A DNA stretch of 64,000 nucleotides from Mesostigma viride (GCA_009746045.1 RPFO01000059.1:2650068-2714067); one strand, 5' to 3'. Shown: positions 52,240 through 63,213, counted from the stretch's first letter. A program made the numbers and translations. The notes: generated from the letters alone by a model not told the origin.

Positions 52240-52320
52240 GTTACGTCTCAGATTTCTACCGCCACCTCTACCTCTACCTGGCCTGATGCTACCTAAACTA
52301 GTAAGGCCGCCTCTAGTTAA
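52240..52320 (-). repeat. GyA-type LTR, left fragment before the TTAA element
   Basis: Begins TGTTACGTCTCAGATTTCTACC and matches the left end of GyA LTRs up to CTCTAGTTAA. It continues at 53674. Confidence 0.8.
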
Positions 52321-53673
52321 CCCATGGTCCGCTAGGCCTTTTTTGGCACTTTTTGACCCCTGAAAATGAAAAAAATCATAACTCACAGACTACAACTCCA
52401 AATACCCTCAACCCAGGTGCCAGGAATATCTACACTTCAAGGGCTTTCAGAATATGCAATAACATCTTGAGTCCAGCAAGTAGTTTGGAAGATATTAGCT
52501 GTCAAAGTTGTCTAAAAGACGATCTTTTTCAGGCAAGAAAAAGTGAACCTACCCCTATAATCTAGAGCAGGGTTTCAAACATCATTTTAATGATTGGATA
52601 ATTTCAATTGATAGTCCAGGGGTCCCCAACCAAGGGGGGTGCACTCAGAAATGCATTCTGACCATGGCACCACGCTCATATTGACACATGGGTATGCCGT
52701 CAATACGCGCTTGTAAAAAGGTCTTTATGGCATGCAACACAAATATGCAGTATAACAAGCAACAAAAGACAGCCAAAAGTGCTGGAATACAAACACGTTG
52801 CCTACCTGCACTAACGGAATGATATACTCCAAAGACATGCCACAAACTGGGCACTTTCAGGGCTAATACCACCCTCTACAGCAGGTATGGAAGCTTGCTG
52901 AACGGTGCACTAATAAACTCGTGAAATGTAATGGATGGAAGACGTATTCCGCTGCAAACAACACGCAAAAACGTGGCCGTACCTGGCTCGATCACGACCT
53001 TTCCGGATTCTGCTGGCCGGGACCCTCATATCTCACACATACTAATGCTATACAGGCATAGGCCGCCATATCCGCATCATGCATGCATCTGCCATGATTA
53101 CCAGGTTGATGCTCCGTGCATAGATGGCCTATAAACGCATCCGCAGGCCCAGGAAATGGTGCAGCGGATGTCCCGTAATAAACAGGATGCTCGGGCTGGC
53201 GCAGACTGCCCGGCCATAAGGAGAAAATCGAAATACGATACGCTATGGCCCATCTGGCACTGACGACCAAGAAGGCAGTATTTCCCCACCTGTATTTTCC
53301 CAATCCTGAAAATCTGGCCATGCCTGACTTACGAAAATCACGCATCACCATTCTGAGCAACATTCTGAACCGTTTCTAGCCGCGAGACGCAAAATTTCCT
53401 TGCTAACGGCACGTTGGCAGCCATATCTCGTTACGCGCGCGCGCGAGTGAAAATTTCCCGCCAAAGTCACGTGATAATTTCCTTTCCTGGGCTATATTTT
53501 ACAGGCTATGGCGAATTACCCCCCCAACCCTATACTTTTTCTGAATGCTCACGAGTTCCTGGACACGTTGGACCACTTGCTGCCGTCACATCTGGCGCGG
53601 CGCTCCCGGAAATTCGCGAAATGTGACGGGTACCAAAACTGGGTGCTGTAGCACCCAGTTTACGGACTATGGG
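52321..53673. mobile_element. non-autonomous TTAA-flanked transposon (piggyBac-like MITE)
   Basis: 1,353 bp inserted at TTAA (52317-52320 and 53674-53677) within a GyA LTR. The terminal inverted repeats are CCCATGGTCCG and CGGACTATGGG (10 of 11). A perfect subterminal hairpin AACTGGGTGCT-GT-AGCACCCAGTT lies at 53638-53660. No transposase frame is present. The ends differ from the piggyBac element next to it, so another transposase would be needed. Confidence 0.8.
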
Positions 53674-54040
53674 TTAAACCCCTAGCGAAAGACGAACGAG
53701 ACGATCCAGATCTCAGTGCATTAACGTAAGTATTACTATAATACGCCATAAGCCATTTACACAACCCGTTTACTCCAGGAATAGAGGAAGGAAACACAAC
53801 TACACTGCCGTGACCCAAGCCTATATGTGTTAATTCATTTAACACACGCCGAGTGCACACACGAGGGGTAGAACGTGCATAAATGGTCGCCAACGGTCCA
53901 ACACGCTCGGGCCGACCTGGCCCTCGCCTCCAGATGCACGCTGGTCCACTACATTCTACCAAAGGGTGACCACTAATAAAGTACGCGGCGCGGCGCCCAA
54001 AGGCACCCAATGTACCACAGTACTGTTACGAGGACAATAG
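53674..54040 (-). repeat. GyA-type LTR, middle fragment (target of GyA copy 2)
   Basis: Continues the LTR from 52320 (CCCTAGCGAAAGACG...) and is cut at GAGGACAATAG by the 3' LTR of GyA copy 2. In intact LTRs the next bases would be TGTCCCGGTAGG. Confidence 0.85.
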
Positions 54041-54613
54041 TGTTACGCCGCGGATATCTACCTCCGCCTCTACCTCTAATGGGCCTGATACTACCTAAAC
54101 TGGTCAGGCCTCCTCTACTCAACCCTCTGGCGAAAGACGAACGTGACGGAGCTGATCTCAATGCATTAACGTAAGTGTTACTATAATACGCCATACAACC
54201 ATTTATCAAAACCCGTTTACTCCAGGAATAGAGGAAGGAAACACAACTACACTGCCGTGACCCAAGCCTATATGTGTTAATTCATTTAACACACGCCGAG
54301 TGCACACACAAGGGGTAGAACGCGCATAAATGGTCACCAACGGTCCAACACGCTCGGGCCGACATGGCCCTCGCCTACAGATGCACGCTGGTCCACTACA
54401 TCCACTGATGCACGCTGGTCCACTACATTCTACCACAGGATCAGGACCACTAGTAAAGTACGCGGCGCGGCGCCCAACGGCACCCAATGTACCACAGTAC
54501 TGTTACGAGGACAATAATGTCCCGGTAGGAGCCTAAACGTAAACCTAGGGACAACCGAGGCAAAAGACCTAATTTACGTCCGTAACTACAACGAATTGTT
54601 ACGCGACGTAACA
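54041..54613 (-). repeat. GyA copy 2, 3' LTR
   Basis: 573 bp, same ends as copy 1. The left flank is AATAG, the expected half of a 5-bp target duplication. Confidence 0.93.
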
Positions 54614-54982
54614 CCTCCCCCCCCACAAAGGTAGGGAGCCCTCTCCCTACGCACAGGGAGGAAAACAAGGGGTAGGAAACCTAATGCACCCAGCACACAC
54701 TAACACAGTCAGCAGGCCATCCAAGATACAAGGCACCAATAGTTCACACGGTCTCCACCACCACGCCTGGAGGTGTAGGGTTAGCCAGCACCAAGCCTGG
54801 TGGTAGGTTCCCCTAACTGCCTGGAACAAAGTCCTTGCCGGGGGGAACGGCACTGGGCAGGACACACAGAGTAAACCAATCAGCACCAAGGACCAAGAAC
54901 GACCAGTCAACTGGCCAGAACATGAGGGCGACTCTACATACCGGAGGGACAACACCCTCAGGTCGGGCCTAAGGCCCTCTAT
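54614..54982 (-). other. GyA copy 2 polypurine tract and 3' UTR
   Basis: GGGGGGGGAGG (minus) abuts the LTR, followed by about 350 bp nearly identical to copy 1. No gene seen. Confidence 0.7.
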
Positions 54983-57271
54983 CTAATGGCCATCCGTCTG
55001 GTAGGTACCACGGGAGGCCAGCAGGACATCCAGGTAAGCCTGGTAGTGAGACACATCCTCAGCATTGTCGTGCCTATCTACAGTGAGGAAAACATCGGCC
55101 CACACGCCGTCAGGGAAAAGTCCCAGGAAGGCCCAGTAGTACCTATGCTGTGTAAGAACGACCTGGCCCCGGGCCCAGTCCAGGAAACCGCAGGCAAAGA
55201 GGCGTAGGAAAGGCTCTACCGCGATCAGGCAGAGAGCCCGAAGGAGCAGGCGATGATACCGGATCCGAGGGCGCATACCCGTCGGGAAAAACAGATCTAC
55301 CAGGGGCTCCACGTTGGACGGCCACAACCGGATGTGCCGAATCTCGCGGGAACGCCACCGGCGGGCACACTGTCGCGACCCGAACGTCTCAAGGTAGTCG
55401 CTAGCCCGGGGAGGAGGATGACCCCGAGAGTCCAAACCCTGGCCCGGGATGGGCGCTGGACGACGGGCATCCCACTCTAGGATGGGCTGAAGGACGGTGC
55501 TGTACGTGGCACCCGGCACCGCAGGAAAATCTACCGTAAGAGCATCTGAGGCCATAATGCCCAGAGGCGGAGGGTAGGCCCACTGGAACCCGCCGTAGGT
55601 GTCCAAGTCATTGTGGCGCCGCGCCCAGCGGTACAGGACGCGCCGAACCAGGATCTCACCCTGGAACACCGGATCAGCCAAAATAACCATGTCGAAAGGA
55701 GGCCGATCAGTCTCAACTGGTAGGTTACGGTCCCGCGGCGCCCGACACACCTGGGAGAACCCGTAGGACATGGGCGAAATGGCCAGCTCGGCGGAGGCGC
55801 GCGGCAGGTCACACTGGCGGCAAGCGAGCGCAGACATACCATACCCGAAGACAGGCGTGTCGCGCGACTCCGGAGTCGCATGCACCACAGAAGGGGCCCG
55901 ATCCCGATCGCCCTCTGACAACTCCCGAAGGGAATCGGCAGCGCGGGTGGCGCGCGGGTCAGAGCCACTGGACCGAACAACCGCAGCCAAAGACCGCGGG
56001 GCCGAAGGGGCAGGGGCCGACGAAGGGGTAGGAACCGGCACAGGCGCAGAAGGTGCCGGTACAACAGGGGGCCGCGTCGGACCCGAGGCCGCAGGGGGTC
56101 GCGACGGACCCGCCTCCGCAACTGGCGCGCCGGTCTCTGGGGGTGGAGCACCACCAGGCCACATGTTGAAAATAGGACCCGTGGGGACAGGCAATCCGGC
56201 ATACGACTGGTTACCGTCCAAGCTCCAGTCAGGCACCGGGATCCTCTGCGGAGGACCGCCCTCCCAAAGCCTGGGAAGACCGCCCGGGTCGCTGAAGAAA
56301 CCCCGCGAGGGCGGCGCTGACGTGGTGGGCGGCTCGGACGCGGCGGCGGCGGGCGCTGCCACTGGGACGGCGGACTCGCGCCGAGGCGCAGGTACGTCAG
56401 TAGCAGGCGCAGCGGTAGCCGAAGGCGTAGGAGCTGCAGCACCAGAGGGAACCGTAGACGCCGAGGCGACCGAAGGGGAAGGGGGCACAGCTGCAACAGA
56501 CACCCCACCTGGCGTGGCTGGAGCGTGCGCCTGGGCCGCCATGAAGGCCCCGAAGGCCGCCGTCAGGGACTGGATCTGCGCCTGCATCGCAGAAACTGTC
56601 GCCGCAAGAGGATCAGGCTCACGACCAGAGCCCGAAGGGGTAGGCTCCACCGATGCGCACAGGACCGACCTCGGTGAAGACGGGACAGGGGAAGGCGCCG
56701 ACACTGAAGAGGAGGACGCCGCAGGGGAGGCCGAATACTCAGGGGAATACTGCGCCTCTACCGGCGCGTCCGTAGGGGTAGGGTCGCCAAATCCTACACC
56801 CGCGTTCTGGTCTGCTATCTCCATAAACTCTACGGCCCGTAACAGGTCGCAGGGGTTCTCATCCAGCTCCGCATCACCCTCGGCAGGAAGCCAGGGGAAC
56901 ACATCCCGTAGGCAGGAGCGGCCCACAGGGGTAGAAAGGTAGGAAAACACCCTGGGGCACTGGAGAATCGCAGCTATCTGTCCCAGGGCTGGACAGCTGG
57001 AGCCACATTCTAGCAAACAGTGGCCGGCATCGTCAAATCCGTGCAAAACAAGCTGATGCGGTTCAGCAGGGGAAGGACCGTACCACGTGACCCCGAAGAG
57101 AGCCGCCCTGACTATGCCCGCATGCTGGGCCTGGAGGGCCGGATGCACGACGCCACCCGGGAAACTAGACCGTGACACCCAACGGCCCGGAAGGGCCTCG
57201 AAGTACAGCTCAGGGTCCGGTAGGGGCAGGGACGGCAGCGGGCTCTCAGCCGGAGGGGTAGGCTCTGACAT
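54983..57271 (-). CDS. GyA ORF4, unknown protein downstream of pol (copy 2)
   Basis: 762 residues from MSEPTPPAES. It is nearly identical to copy 1 at both ends. The main difference is a 12-residue net loss plus substitutions in the Ala/Pro/Ser-rich middle (around 56350-56480). The Trp/Arg-rich C-terminal third is almost unchanged. Its start lies 77 bp after the pol stop, or overlaps pol by 50 bp if the upstream start at 57397 is used. No catalytic motif recognised. Confidence 0.78.
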   Translation of the reverse strand: MSEPTPPAESPLPSLPLPDPELYFEALPGRWVSRSSFPGGVVHPALQAQHAGIVRAALFGVTWYGPSPAEPHQLVLHGFDDAGHCLLECGSSCPALGQIAAILQCPRVFSYLSTPVGRSCLRDVFPWLPAEGDAELDENPCDLLRAVEFMEIADQNAGVGFGDPTPTDAPVEAQYSPEYSASPAASSSSVSAPSPVPSSPRSVLCASVEPTPSGSGREPDPLAATVSAMQAQIQSLTAAFGAFMAAQAHAPATPGGVSVAAVPPSPSVASASTVPSGAAAPTPSATAAPATDVPAPRRESAVPVAAPAAAASEPPTTSAPPSRGFFSDPGGLPRLWEGGPPQRIPVPDWSLDGNQSYAGLPVPTGPIFNMWPGGAPPPETGAPVAEAGPSRPPAASGPTRPPVVPAPSAPVPVPTPSSAPAPSAPRSLAAVVRSSGSDPRATRAADSLRELSEGDRDRAPSVVHATPESRDTPVFGYGMSALACRQCDLPRASAELAISPMSYGFSQVCRAPRDRNLPVETDRPPFDMVILADPVFQGEILVRRVLYRWARRHNDLDTYGGFQWAYPPPLGIMASDALTVDFPAVPGATYSTVLQPILEWDARRPAPIPGQGLDSRGHPPPRASDYLETFGSRQCARRWRSREIRHIRLWPSNVEPLVDLFFPTGMRPRIRYHRLLLRALCLIAVEPFLRLFACGFLDWARGQVVLTQHRYYWAFLGLFPDGVWADVFLTVDRHDNAEDVSHYQAYLDVLLASRGTYQTDGH

Positions 57272-57347
57272 GACGGCTGCGGAGGGGAGGGGACAACCAA
57301 CCACCCGTCGACAGCAGACATAACATAAGAGAGGAGAAGGCCTACAA

Positions 57348-58874
57348 CTAGAGCTTGTGCAGGGTTTTATATTCCTGCAGCAGGCGACTACACCCATCTA
57401 GCTCACTCTCCGTATACCAAACCTTATCTACTTCACTACGAGCATACATCCACTTCACTTTATACTGACGCTGGGTACCGCGGCCCTTTTTGATATCTCT
57501 ATGGGCCACGATGCTTTCTACTTCGTCTTCTACTTCCCCAGTGTCAGGGTTATGCTCTAAAGGGGCAGGCGCTAACTCCCTGCCAGCGAACGTACTAGGA
57601 TGGTACAGTTTAAGCTGGCTCCTATGGAAGGTGTTTGAATGCGTTTGCCAGGAGGTAGGGATATCGACTTTATATAAGAAATTTCCTACCCTAGACAACA
57701 CATGGAAGGGTCCTAAGAAGGCGGGCCTAAGTTTGACCTTCAGTTCTGCTTCAAACTTATGAGCAAAACGGCCAACACGGGGGCCTTCTACTAATACTAG
57801 ATCTCCTATTTCTATCTCAGGTGCTCGTCTATCTAAGGAGGCACGCAACCTAGCAAGGTACTTAGCCTGAGCTTTTTGGTACCCTGAGATCGCGTGGTCA
57901 TGAGCAGTTTTCATTCTATCTAGTAAGGACTGTACACCTTCTACAGTATCTCGGGACACATCATCCTTGTCCCGTAGAGGACTAGCTAAGAGAGAGGTAG
58001 GGGTAAGGGGCTGTCTACCAGTATCTAAGAAGAAGGGCGTATATCCATGCGCAGCTTGGGGACAATTGTTGAGGGAGAACTCTACCAAACATAAATAATC
58101 CTCCCAATCACTACCCGAGCCATTAACATAGTGCCTAAGCGCTTCTTCTACTACTCTATTAAGACGCTCTACTAAATGAGAGGAGGAGGAGTGGTAGGCA
58201 GTACCGTAGGTAACCTTGGTACCGATGGCAGCGAAAAACTGCTGCCAAAAATCTGAGGTAAATAATTTATCCTTATCACTAATAAACTGCCTACTCAATC
58301 CATGATATCTATATACATTATTGAGGTATAGGCGTGCGCAATCACGTGCGGTGAGTTCTAAAGGACACGGCACAAGATGGCACATACGAGTAAAACGATC
58401 TATGAACACAAGGATTTGGGCATTGCCCCTATCATTCTTTCTAAAAGGTCCTACAAAATCCATCATGATAGAATCCCAAGGCATGATGGGGTCAGGCAAG
58501 GTCCTAGGTTCTGCTATCTGTCCTACATTATTGGGTTTCATTTCCTGGCAAGATTGACAAGTTCTAACATACTCATCTACATCCTTATAAAGGGAAGGCC
58601 AGTAATAAGAGCGGGCTACTAGGTCCCGTACCCGTTTACCACCCTGATGAGCAGCTAAGTCATGCAACTCAAAGAGCAAGGAGGAGCGACAGATAGGAGG
58701 GACATACAGGCGCCATTGAGGGGGAGAATCTGCTATCTGCACATATAAAAACCCACCTACAAATTTACAAGGGTGCTTGCCTAATTGTTGGGGATGTGCA
58801 GCAATGGCAGCTAATGCTTCCGGCTCAGTGGCCGTAAATCTACTAATAAGGCGTTCAAGATCAGAGGTAGGCAT
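57348..58874 (-). CDS. GyA Pol part 2: integrase and chromodomain (copy 2)
   Basis: About 508 residues from MPTSDLERL, with the frame open further upstream. HHCC finger (LHDLAAHQGGKRVRDL...CQSCQE). Catalytic residues lie in MMDFVGPF, ISDKDKLF and HLVERLNRV. The C-terminal domain VEGPRVGRFAHKFEAELKVK resembles the GPY/F-type tail. A chromodomain-like end follows (VESIVAHRDIKKGRG...YKVKWMY...VWYTESEL). It is the uninterrupted counterpart of the piece split by GyD in copy 1. Confidence 0.9.
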   Translation of the reverse strand: MPTSDLERLISRFTATEPEALAAIAAHPQQLGKHPCKFVGGFLYVQIADSPPQWRLYVPPICRSSLLFELHDLAAHQGGKRVRDLVARSYYWPSLYKDVDEYVRTCQSCQEMKPNNVGQIAEPRTLPDPIMPWDSIMMDFVGPFRKNDRGNAQILVFIDRFTRMCHLVPCPLELTARDCARLYLNNVYRYHGLSRQFISDKDKLFTSDFWQQFFAAIGTKVTYGTAYHSSSSHLVERLNRVVEEALRHYVNGSGSDWEDYLCLVEFSLNNCPQAAHGYTPFFLDTGRQPLTPTSLLASPLRDKDDVSRDTVEGVQSLLDRMKTAHDHAISGYQKAQAKYLARLRASLDRRAPEIEIGDLVLVEGPRVGRFAHKFEAELKVKLRPAFLGPFHVLSRVGNFLYKVDIPTSWQTHSNTFHRSQLKLYHPSTFAGRELAPAPLEHNPDTGEVEDEVESIVAHRDIKKGRGTQRQYKVKWMYARSEVDKVWYTESELDGCSRLLQEYKTLHKL

Positions 58875-58984
58875 CGCTACAGAAGTATCCAGAACAGGTT
58901 TAAAGAGATCTCCTACCGCCTTGCCAAAGAGAAGGGGAGGTCCTAGAGGGACTACGTTTTCATAAGACTTTCCTGACCTAGTCG

Positions 58985-61135
58985 CTATATGGCTAAGCGG
59001 TATAGAAATTTTATTTTTCCCCTCCCCCCCACCGAGGCCACGGGAAGGGCCTCACACGGGAGAGAGAGTCCTACGTGAGAAAGGAGATCAGGCATGCGAA
59101 CAGCTGTATGAAAGAGGTAGGCATAGGATTCATCATCAGGTAGTTCACCATAAGGGGTTACACCCATAGTAGTAGGAACTAGAGTAGTATTGAGAACATC
59201 AAGGTCCTCGAAGAAGGAATAGTCTGCACGACGAGAGAGTGCATCTGGTACTATGTTATCTACACCCTTGACATACTGAAGTTTAAAAGGGGAAAACTGT
59301 GCTAAAAATTCCATCCAGCGCGCTTGCCGAGGGGTAAGGTTGGGTTGGGAGAGAAGATGGGTAAGGGGACGATGATCCGTTTGGATAACTAACCTATAAG
59401 GATCTAGCTCACAGGGTTCATTCAGGCAGACATCAAATTGAGCACCTTTAAGGAAGTGCTGCCACGCGTGGCAACAATACACCACAGCTAAGAGTTCCTG
59501 CTGGTGTACGGGATAGTTACGCTCCGCAGGGAGCATTGTCCTAGAGATATACTCAATTGGCTGTAAGCCCTGACCCTGATCCTGGAGAAGGACACCACCT
59601 ATAGCTACTTTACTAGCATCTGTAGCCACAACAAAGGGTTTAGTAGTATCCGGTAGGATGAGTACAGGAGGGGAAAGGAGTAGGGATTTTAGGCACTGAA
59701 AAGCCGACTGACATTCACTACTCCAAACAAAGGGGATATCCTTCTTTAATAAATGATTAATAGGGGCTGCTATAGTTGCGAAACGCGGGATAAAACGCCT
59801 ATAGTAAGAAGCAATTCCTAGGAAACTACGTACACCTTTAACGTCGGTAGGAGTAGGCCATTCCTGAATTGACTTAGTTTTATCCGGGTCGGTAGCGACC
59901 CCGGCATCTGACAGAACGTGCCCTAAAAATGGGACACTCCTACCCGAACGCACTTTAGCACGGCGCGCCCACAAAGAATTTTCAGCCATTATTTCTAATA
60001 CTTTCTTTAAATCACGTAGGTGCGTTTCAAAATCAGGAGAGTAAATAAGAATATCATCTAAGTAAGCTTGAGCACAAGAACGGTCATGCTCAGATAAAGA
60101 AACAGAGGAGAAGGAAGGATCCTTTAGATCAGAGGACACCTGAGGAAGATGAGAATTTCCCATAACAGGTCTAAGCACTTCATTCATTAACATTTGAAAA
60201 GAGGCAGGCGAGTTACAGAGTCCCATAGCCGCTACTCTAAACTGGTAATGACCAAAAGGGGTAGCAAAGGCGGTTTTATGGCAATCCTCAGGAGCTATCC
60301 GCAACTGCCAAAAACCATCCGCACAATCCAGTACTGTGAAACAAGTGGAACCTTTAACCTTATTAAATATATCATCAATACGAGGTAGAGGGTATTTAGA
60401 CTTCACAGTAATATCATTCAACTTCCTATAATCAGTAACTAGGCGAAACTTGCCATTTGGCTTAGGAACTAACAGGACACCAGCTGAGTAGGGGGAGTTA
60501 CTAGGCTCTATCAATCCTGCTTCTAATAATGACACTAAAATCTGTTTTAGTTCCTTTAACTCGGTAGGGCCCATTCTATACATCGGAGAGTGCGTAGGAA
60601 CTGCACCGTCCTTGATAACTACACGGTGTAAAACAGAACGAGGAGGAGGATAAGAAGGAGTCTTTTCTTCAAAAACCTTTGAGGAATCTATCACAGCCAT
60701 GTATCTTACTATTTCATTTTCAGTAAATCCCACTCCTATTGTATCCACTGTGTTTATATCTATATCCACACTATTATTAGTGATAGGTATCTCCTGTACT
60801 TCTAACTGAAGGAACATACATAATAAATATCCATATTCCTTTAGTTCAGAACGCAACTCATCATTGGACATTAATACTTCAGGTATAGGTCTTACAGGAG
60901 GATCAACAGGTGTAGGAGGAGTAATATCTACCAAGGATAAATTTTCCAATCTATAATGACGTTCAGGTACCCAGTAAGAGCTATCTGGAAACCAAATGAC
61001 CATGGTATCATAATTAATAGTAATCTTATTATCCTGGTGCCAATCTAATCCTAGTAATACATCAGCGGTAGTGATAGGGCCTATAGTGGCCGTCAGGTTG
61101 ACAGTACGTCCTTGTATAACCATGGGAAGGGACAC
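58985..61135 (-). CDS. GyA Pol part 1: protease C-terminus, RT, RNase H (copy 2)
   Basis: About 716 residues. It begins inside protease (ADVLLGLDWHQDNK); the active-site part lies in another frame (next entry). RT: SVLHRVVIKDGAVPT, FRLVTDYRKLND, FTVLDCADGFWQ and AYLDDILIYSPD. RNase H: VVATDASKVAIGG, QQELLAVVYCCHAW and VPDALSRRADY. It ends in a frame change at the C-rich tract near 59020, before the integrase frame. The region that takes CoB in copy 1 is intact here (GGATAAGAAGGAGTC). Confidence 0.9.
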   Translation of the reverse strand: MSLPMVIQGRTVNLTATIGPITTADVLLGLDWHQDNKITINYDTMVIWFPDSSYWVPERHYRLENLSLVDITPPTPVDPPVRPIPEVLMSNDELRSELKEYGYLLCMFLQLEVQEIPITNNSVDIDINTVDTIGVGFTENEIVRYMAVIDSSKVFEEKTPSYPPPRSVLHRVVIKDGAVPTHSPMYRMGPTELKELKQILVSLLEAGLIEPSNSPYSAGVLLVPKPNGKFRLVTDYRKLNDITVKSKYPLPRIDDIFNKVKGSTCFTVLDCADGFWQLRIAPEDCHKTAFATPFGHYQFRVAAMGLCNSPASFQMLMNEVLRPVMGNSHLPQVSSDLKDPSFSSVSLSEHDRSCAQAYLDDILIYSPDFETHLRDLKKVLEIMAENSLWARRAKVRSGRSVPFLGHVLSDAGVATDPDKTKSIQEWPTPTDVKGVRSFLGIASYYRRFIPRFATIAAPINHLLKKDIPFVWSSECQSAFQCLKSLLLSPPVLILPDTTKPFVVATDASKVAIGGVLLQDQGQGLQPIEYISRTMLPAERNYPVHQQELLAVVYCCHAWQHFLKGAQFDVCLNEPCELDPYRLVIQTDHRPLTHLLSQPNLTPRQARWMEFLAQFSPFKLQYVKGVDNIVPDALSRRADYSFFEDLDVLNTTLVPTTMGVTPYGELPDDESYAYLFHTAVRMPDLLSHVGLSLPCEALPVASVGGRGKIKFLYRLAI

Positions 61136-61458
61136 CGTACCCGGGGAATGACTGGTGCGACCATCAGCATAATGAACAGTAACGGGTTTGGTGTGAGGGG
61201 TAGGGACTAGTCCTAAACGCCTAACTAGGGCTCGCTCACAAAGGAGCTAGCCGCACCGCTATCTACCAACACAGAGACATTCAAGAGTTCATCAGCATGC
61301 AGAAAGGGTCTACAACAGTGTGAGGGACGGTTAAACCACCATTCAAGAACATAAGAGGACGCACACGTAGTGGTAGGGAAGATTCAGCTCCTACAGAGGT
61401 TATAAAAACAGGCAGGCAAAAATTTTTATCTGGGGTACTATCTAAGGACCTGTCCAGG
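61136..61458 (-). pseudogene. GyA copy 2 protease N-terminus, frame-broken
   Basis: VDSGAAS is coded at 61246-61266. One base is missing near 61230 (GGGCTCGCTCAC, against GGGCCTCACTCAC in copy 1), so active site and flap lie in different frames. Confidence 0.75.
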
Positions 61459-63213
61459 TTACCCCCGGCTGACAGGCCTACTGTTCCCCCTCCCCCCCAA
61501 ATCCATAGGAACTAACCCCGAAGAAGACCCTGGCGAAAAAGCCACTGCTGGAGGGTCACGAGGGAGCGAAGAGGGTGCGGGAGCCTGATTATCATAGGGG
61601 AACCCTGGGGATCCTGTCTGCACAGCATTCAGCCTACTAGGGGTAGCTGAAGGAATGCGTCCTGAAGTAGGACGAATAGGAGCACGCTGAGGGGTACGAG
61701 GAGGGCGAGCGTCGGGATGAGGGGGAGCACCCGAAAGGAACTTGGGGCACTCACGTTTAAGATGACCTACTTCCTTACAATGATAGCATGTGATATGAGA
61801 GACATCAAGGGCTGAAAGGTCAGTAACACAGATATCTAATTCTTCTACATAGGAGTTCTCCTCCTCAGGGGTAAGGATAATATTATTAATACGGGAACGG
61901 GTAGGAAGAGAAGGGGTGGTGAAGAAATCTGCTACACGCAAGAGATGCTGGCGCACATGCTTGAGGGGCAGATCAGTAAAACGGTAGGCAGAGAACTGGC
62001 GCTTGACTTCACGTAATAAGGGTCTACTGAGGCCTTGGAGGAAGCGAGCACGTACTTCTGCACCCGACAAATCCCTAATTCGTACCATCTGAGCATCAAA
62101 CTCTTTCATATACTCCTTAAATGATTTAGTACCCTGCTGCAAGGTACCAAAGGCTAATCTATCCTGCCAATCTGAATCAGGAGGGACTAAATGGTTCTCT
62201 AAACGCTTAAACAATTCTGCTACAGAGTTAGGGTAGGCATGAGAGGCCAAAGACTCACACTGAATGAGGTTAGCAAGCTCAGGAGTAATACAGGTTGTGA
62301 GATAGTGAGGAACTAATACAGCATCAGAAAGACGCCATCTATTATGATTCTGCCACGACTCCGTGTTCTGGGTAAGCAACATAATAAAGGTGAAAAACTG
62401 TTGAGGGGTAGACTTGACATCCAGCTTGGGAAGGTTAGCAAAGAGGGGAAGAGCAGGGGGCTTAGGGGGATTAGAAGAGTCAGTTTTTCCCATAGGGCCA
62501 CTATCTTCCACTGCTACATAAGCGGGATAGAAGGAAGGAAGAGGAAAAGTCTTGGGTAGGGGTCTAGAAGGGGCCACCGTTTCAGGCTGGTGCCCATAAG
62601 AGAAGGGGACAGTATATTGCTCACGAAGAGAGGAATAGGCAAAATGATCATAATTTCTGTCATCTAAGGGCATGGTGCTGAAATCACTATTAACTTCTAA
62701 ATCAGCCACACGGGTAGGGACCTGGGCTGCCTCATAGGCCGTCTCAGGGTAGGACCAGGAAGCAGGTGGGTAAAAGGGAACTGCACTAGGGCGCCCAGAA
62801 GGACCGACAGGGGCAGAGGCACGACCCGTGTTAAGAGCAGGCATGGAAGGCACAGGGTGGGAAGGAGGCCTAAAAACATTGTTAGTTAGTGAGGACCTGC
62901 TGGAGGGTTGAGCCAAGGTTGCAGGAGGGGCAGGGGCCTGGTTCAGGGTAAGGGAAGGGTCATCACTAAATCTGACTTGCATACGTTGACGTTGTTCATA
63001 GGTAGGAGGGGTAAGTGAGGGACGACGGCGACCATCAGCAAGAGGAGAAGGAGGTGAGGCACGAAGGTTACCTTGAGGAGTGAGATGGTGCACCGTTTCA
63101 AGTGAGTCCCGTCGGTTACCACGATTGTTGTTATGGTTGTTATTATTATTATTATTACTCATAGTAGGAGTATTGGTAGGTATAGGCGACATGTTACCAC
63201 CCACTGGATCCAT
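61459..63213 (-). CDS. GyA Gag (copy 2, intact)
   Basis: 584 residues from MDPVGGNMSPIPTNTPTMSN, with an Asn run after it. The N-terminal half is Pro/Ser-rich and disordered. Residues about 290-440 match retrotransposon gag capsid (ASHAYPNSVAELFKRLENHL; TKSFKEYMKEFDAQMVRIRD; RARFLQGLSRPLLREVKRQF). One CCHC knuckle CYHCKEVGHLKREC lies near residue 490. It should form particles and bind element RNA. Confidence 0.92.
   Translation of the reverse strand: MDPVGGNMSPIPTNTPTMSNNNNNNNHNNNRGNRRDSLETVHHLTPQGNLRASPPSPLADGRRRPSLTPPTYEQRQRMQVRFSDDPSLTLNQAPAPPATLAQPSSRSSLTNNVFRPPSHPVPSMPALNTGRASAPVGPSGRPSAVPFYPPASWSYPETAYEAAQVPTRVADLEVNSDFSTMPLDDRNYDHFAYSSLREQYTVPFSYGHQPETVAPSRPLPKTFPLPSFYPAYVAVEDSGPMGKTDSSNPPKPPALPLFANLPKLDVKSTPQQFFTFIMLLTQNTESWQNHNRWRLSDAVLVPHYLTTCITPELANLIQCESLASHAYPNSVAELFKRLENHLVPPDSDWQDRLAFGTLQQGTKSFKEYMKEFDAQMVRIRDLSGAEVRARFLQGLSRPLLREVKRQFSAYRFTDLPLKHVRQHLLRVADFFTTPSLPTRSRINNIILTPEEENSYVEELDICVTDLSALDVSHITCYHCKEVGHLKRECPKFLSGAPPHPDARPPRTPQRAPIRPTSGRIPSATPSRLNAVQTGSPGFPYDNQAPAPSSLPRDPPAVAFSPGSSSGLVPMDLGGRGNSRPVSRG

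Noticed and set aside
47730-54040. CRISPR-like direct repeats
   Set aside because: The repeated blocks are LTR fragments and transposon palindromes in a eukaryotic genome; there is no regular spacer pattern.
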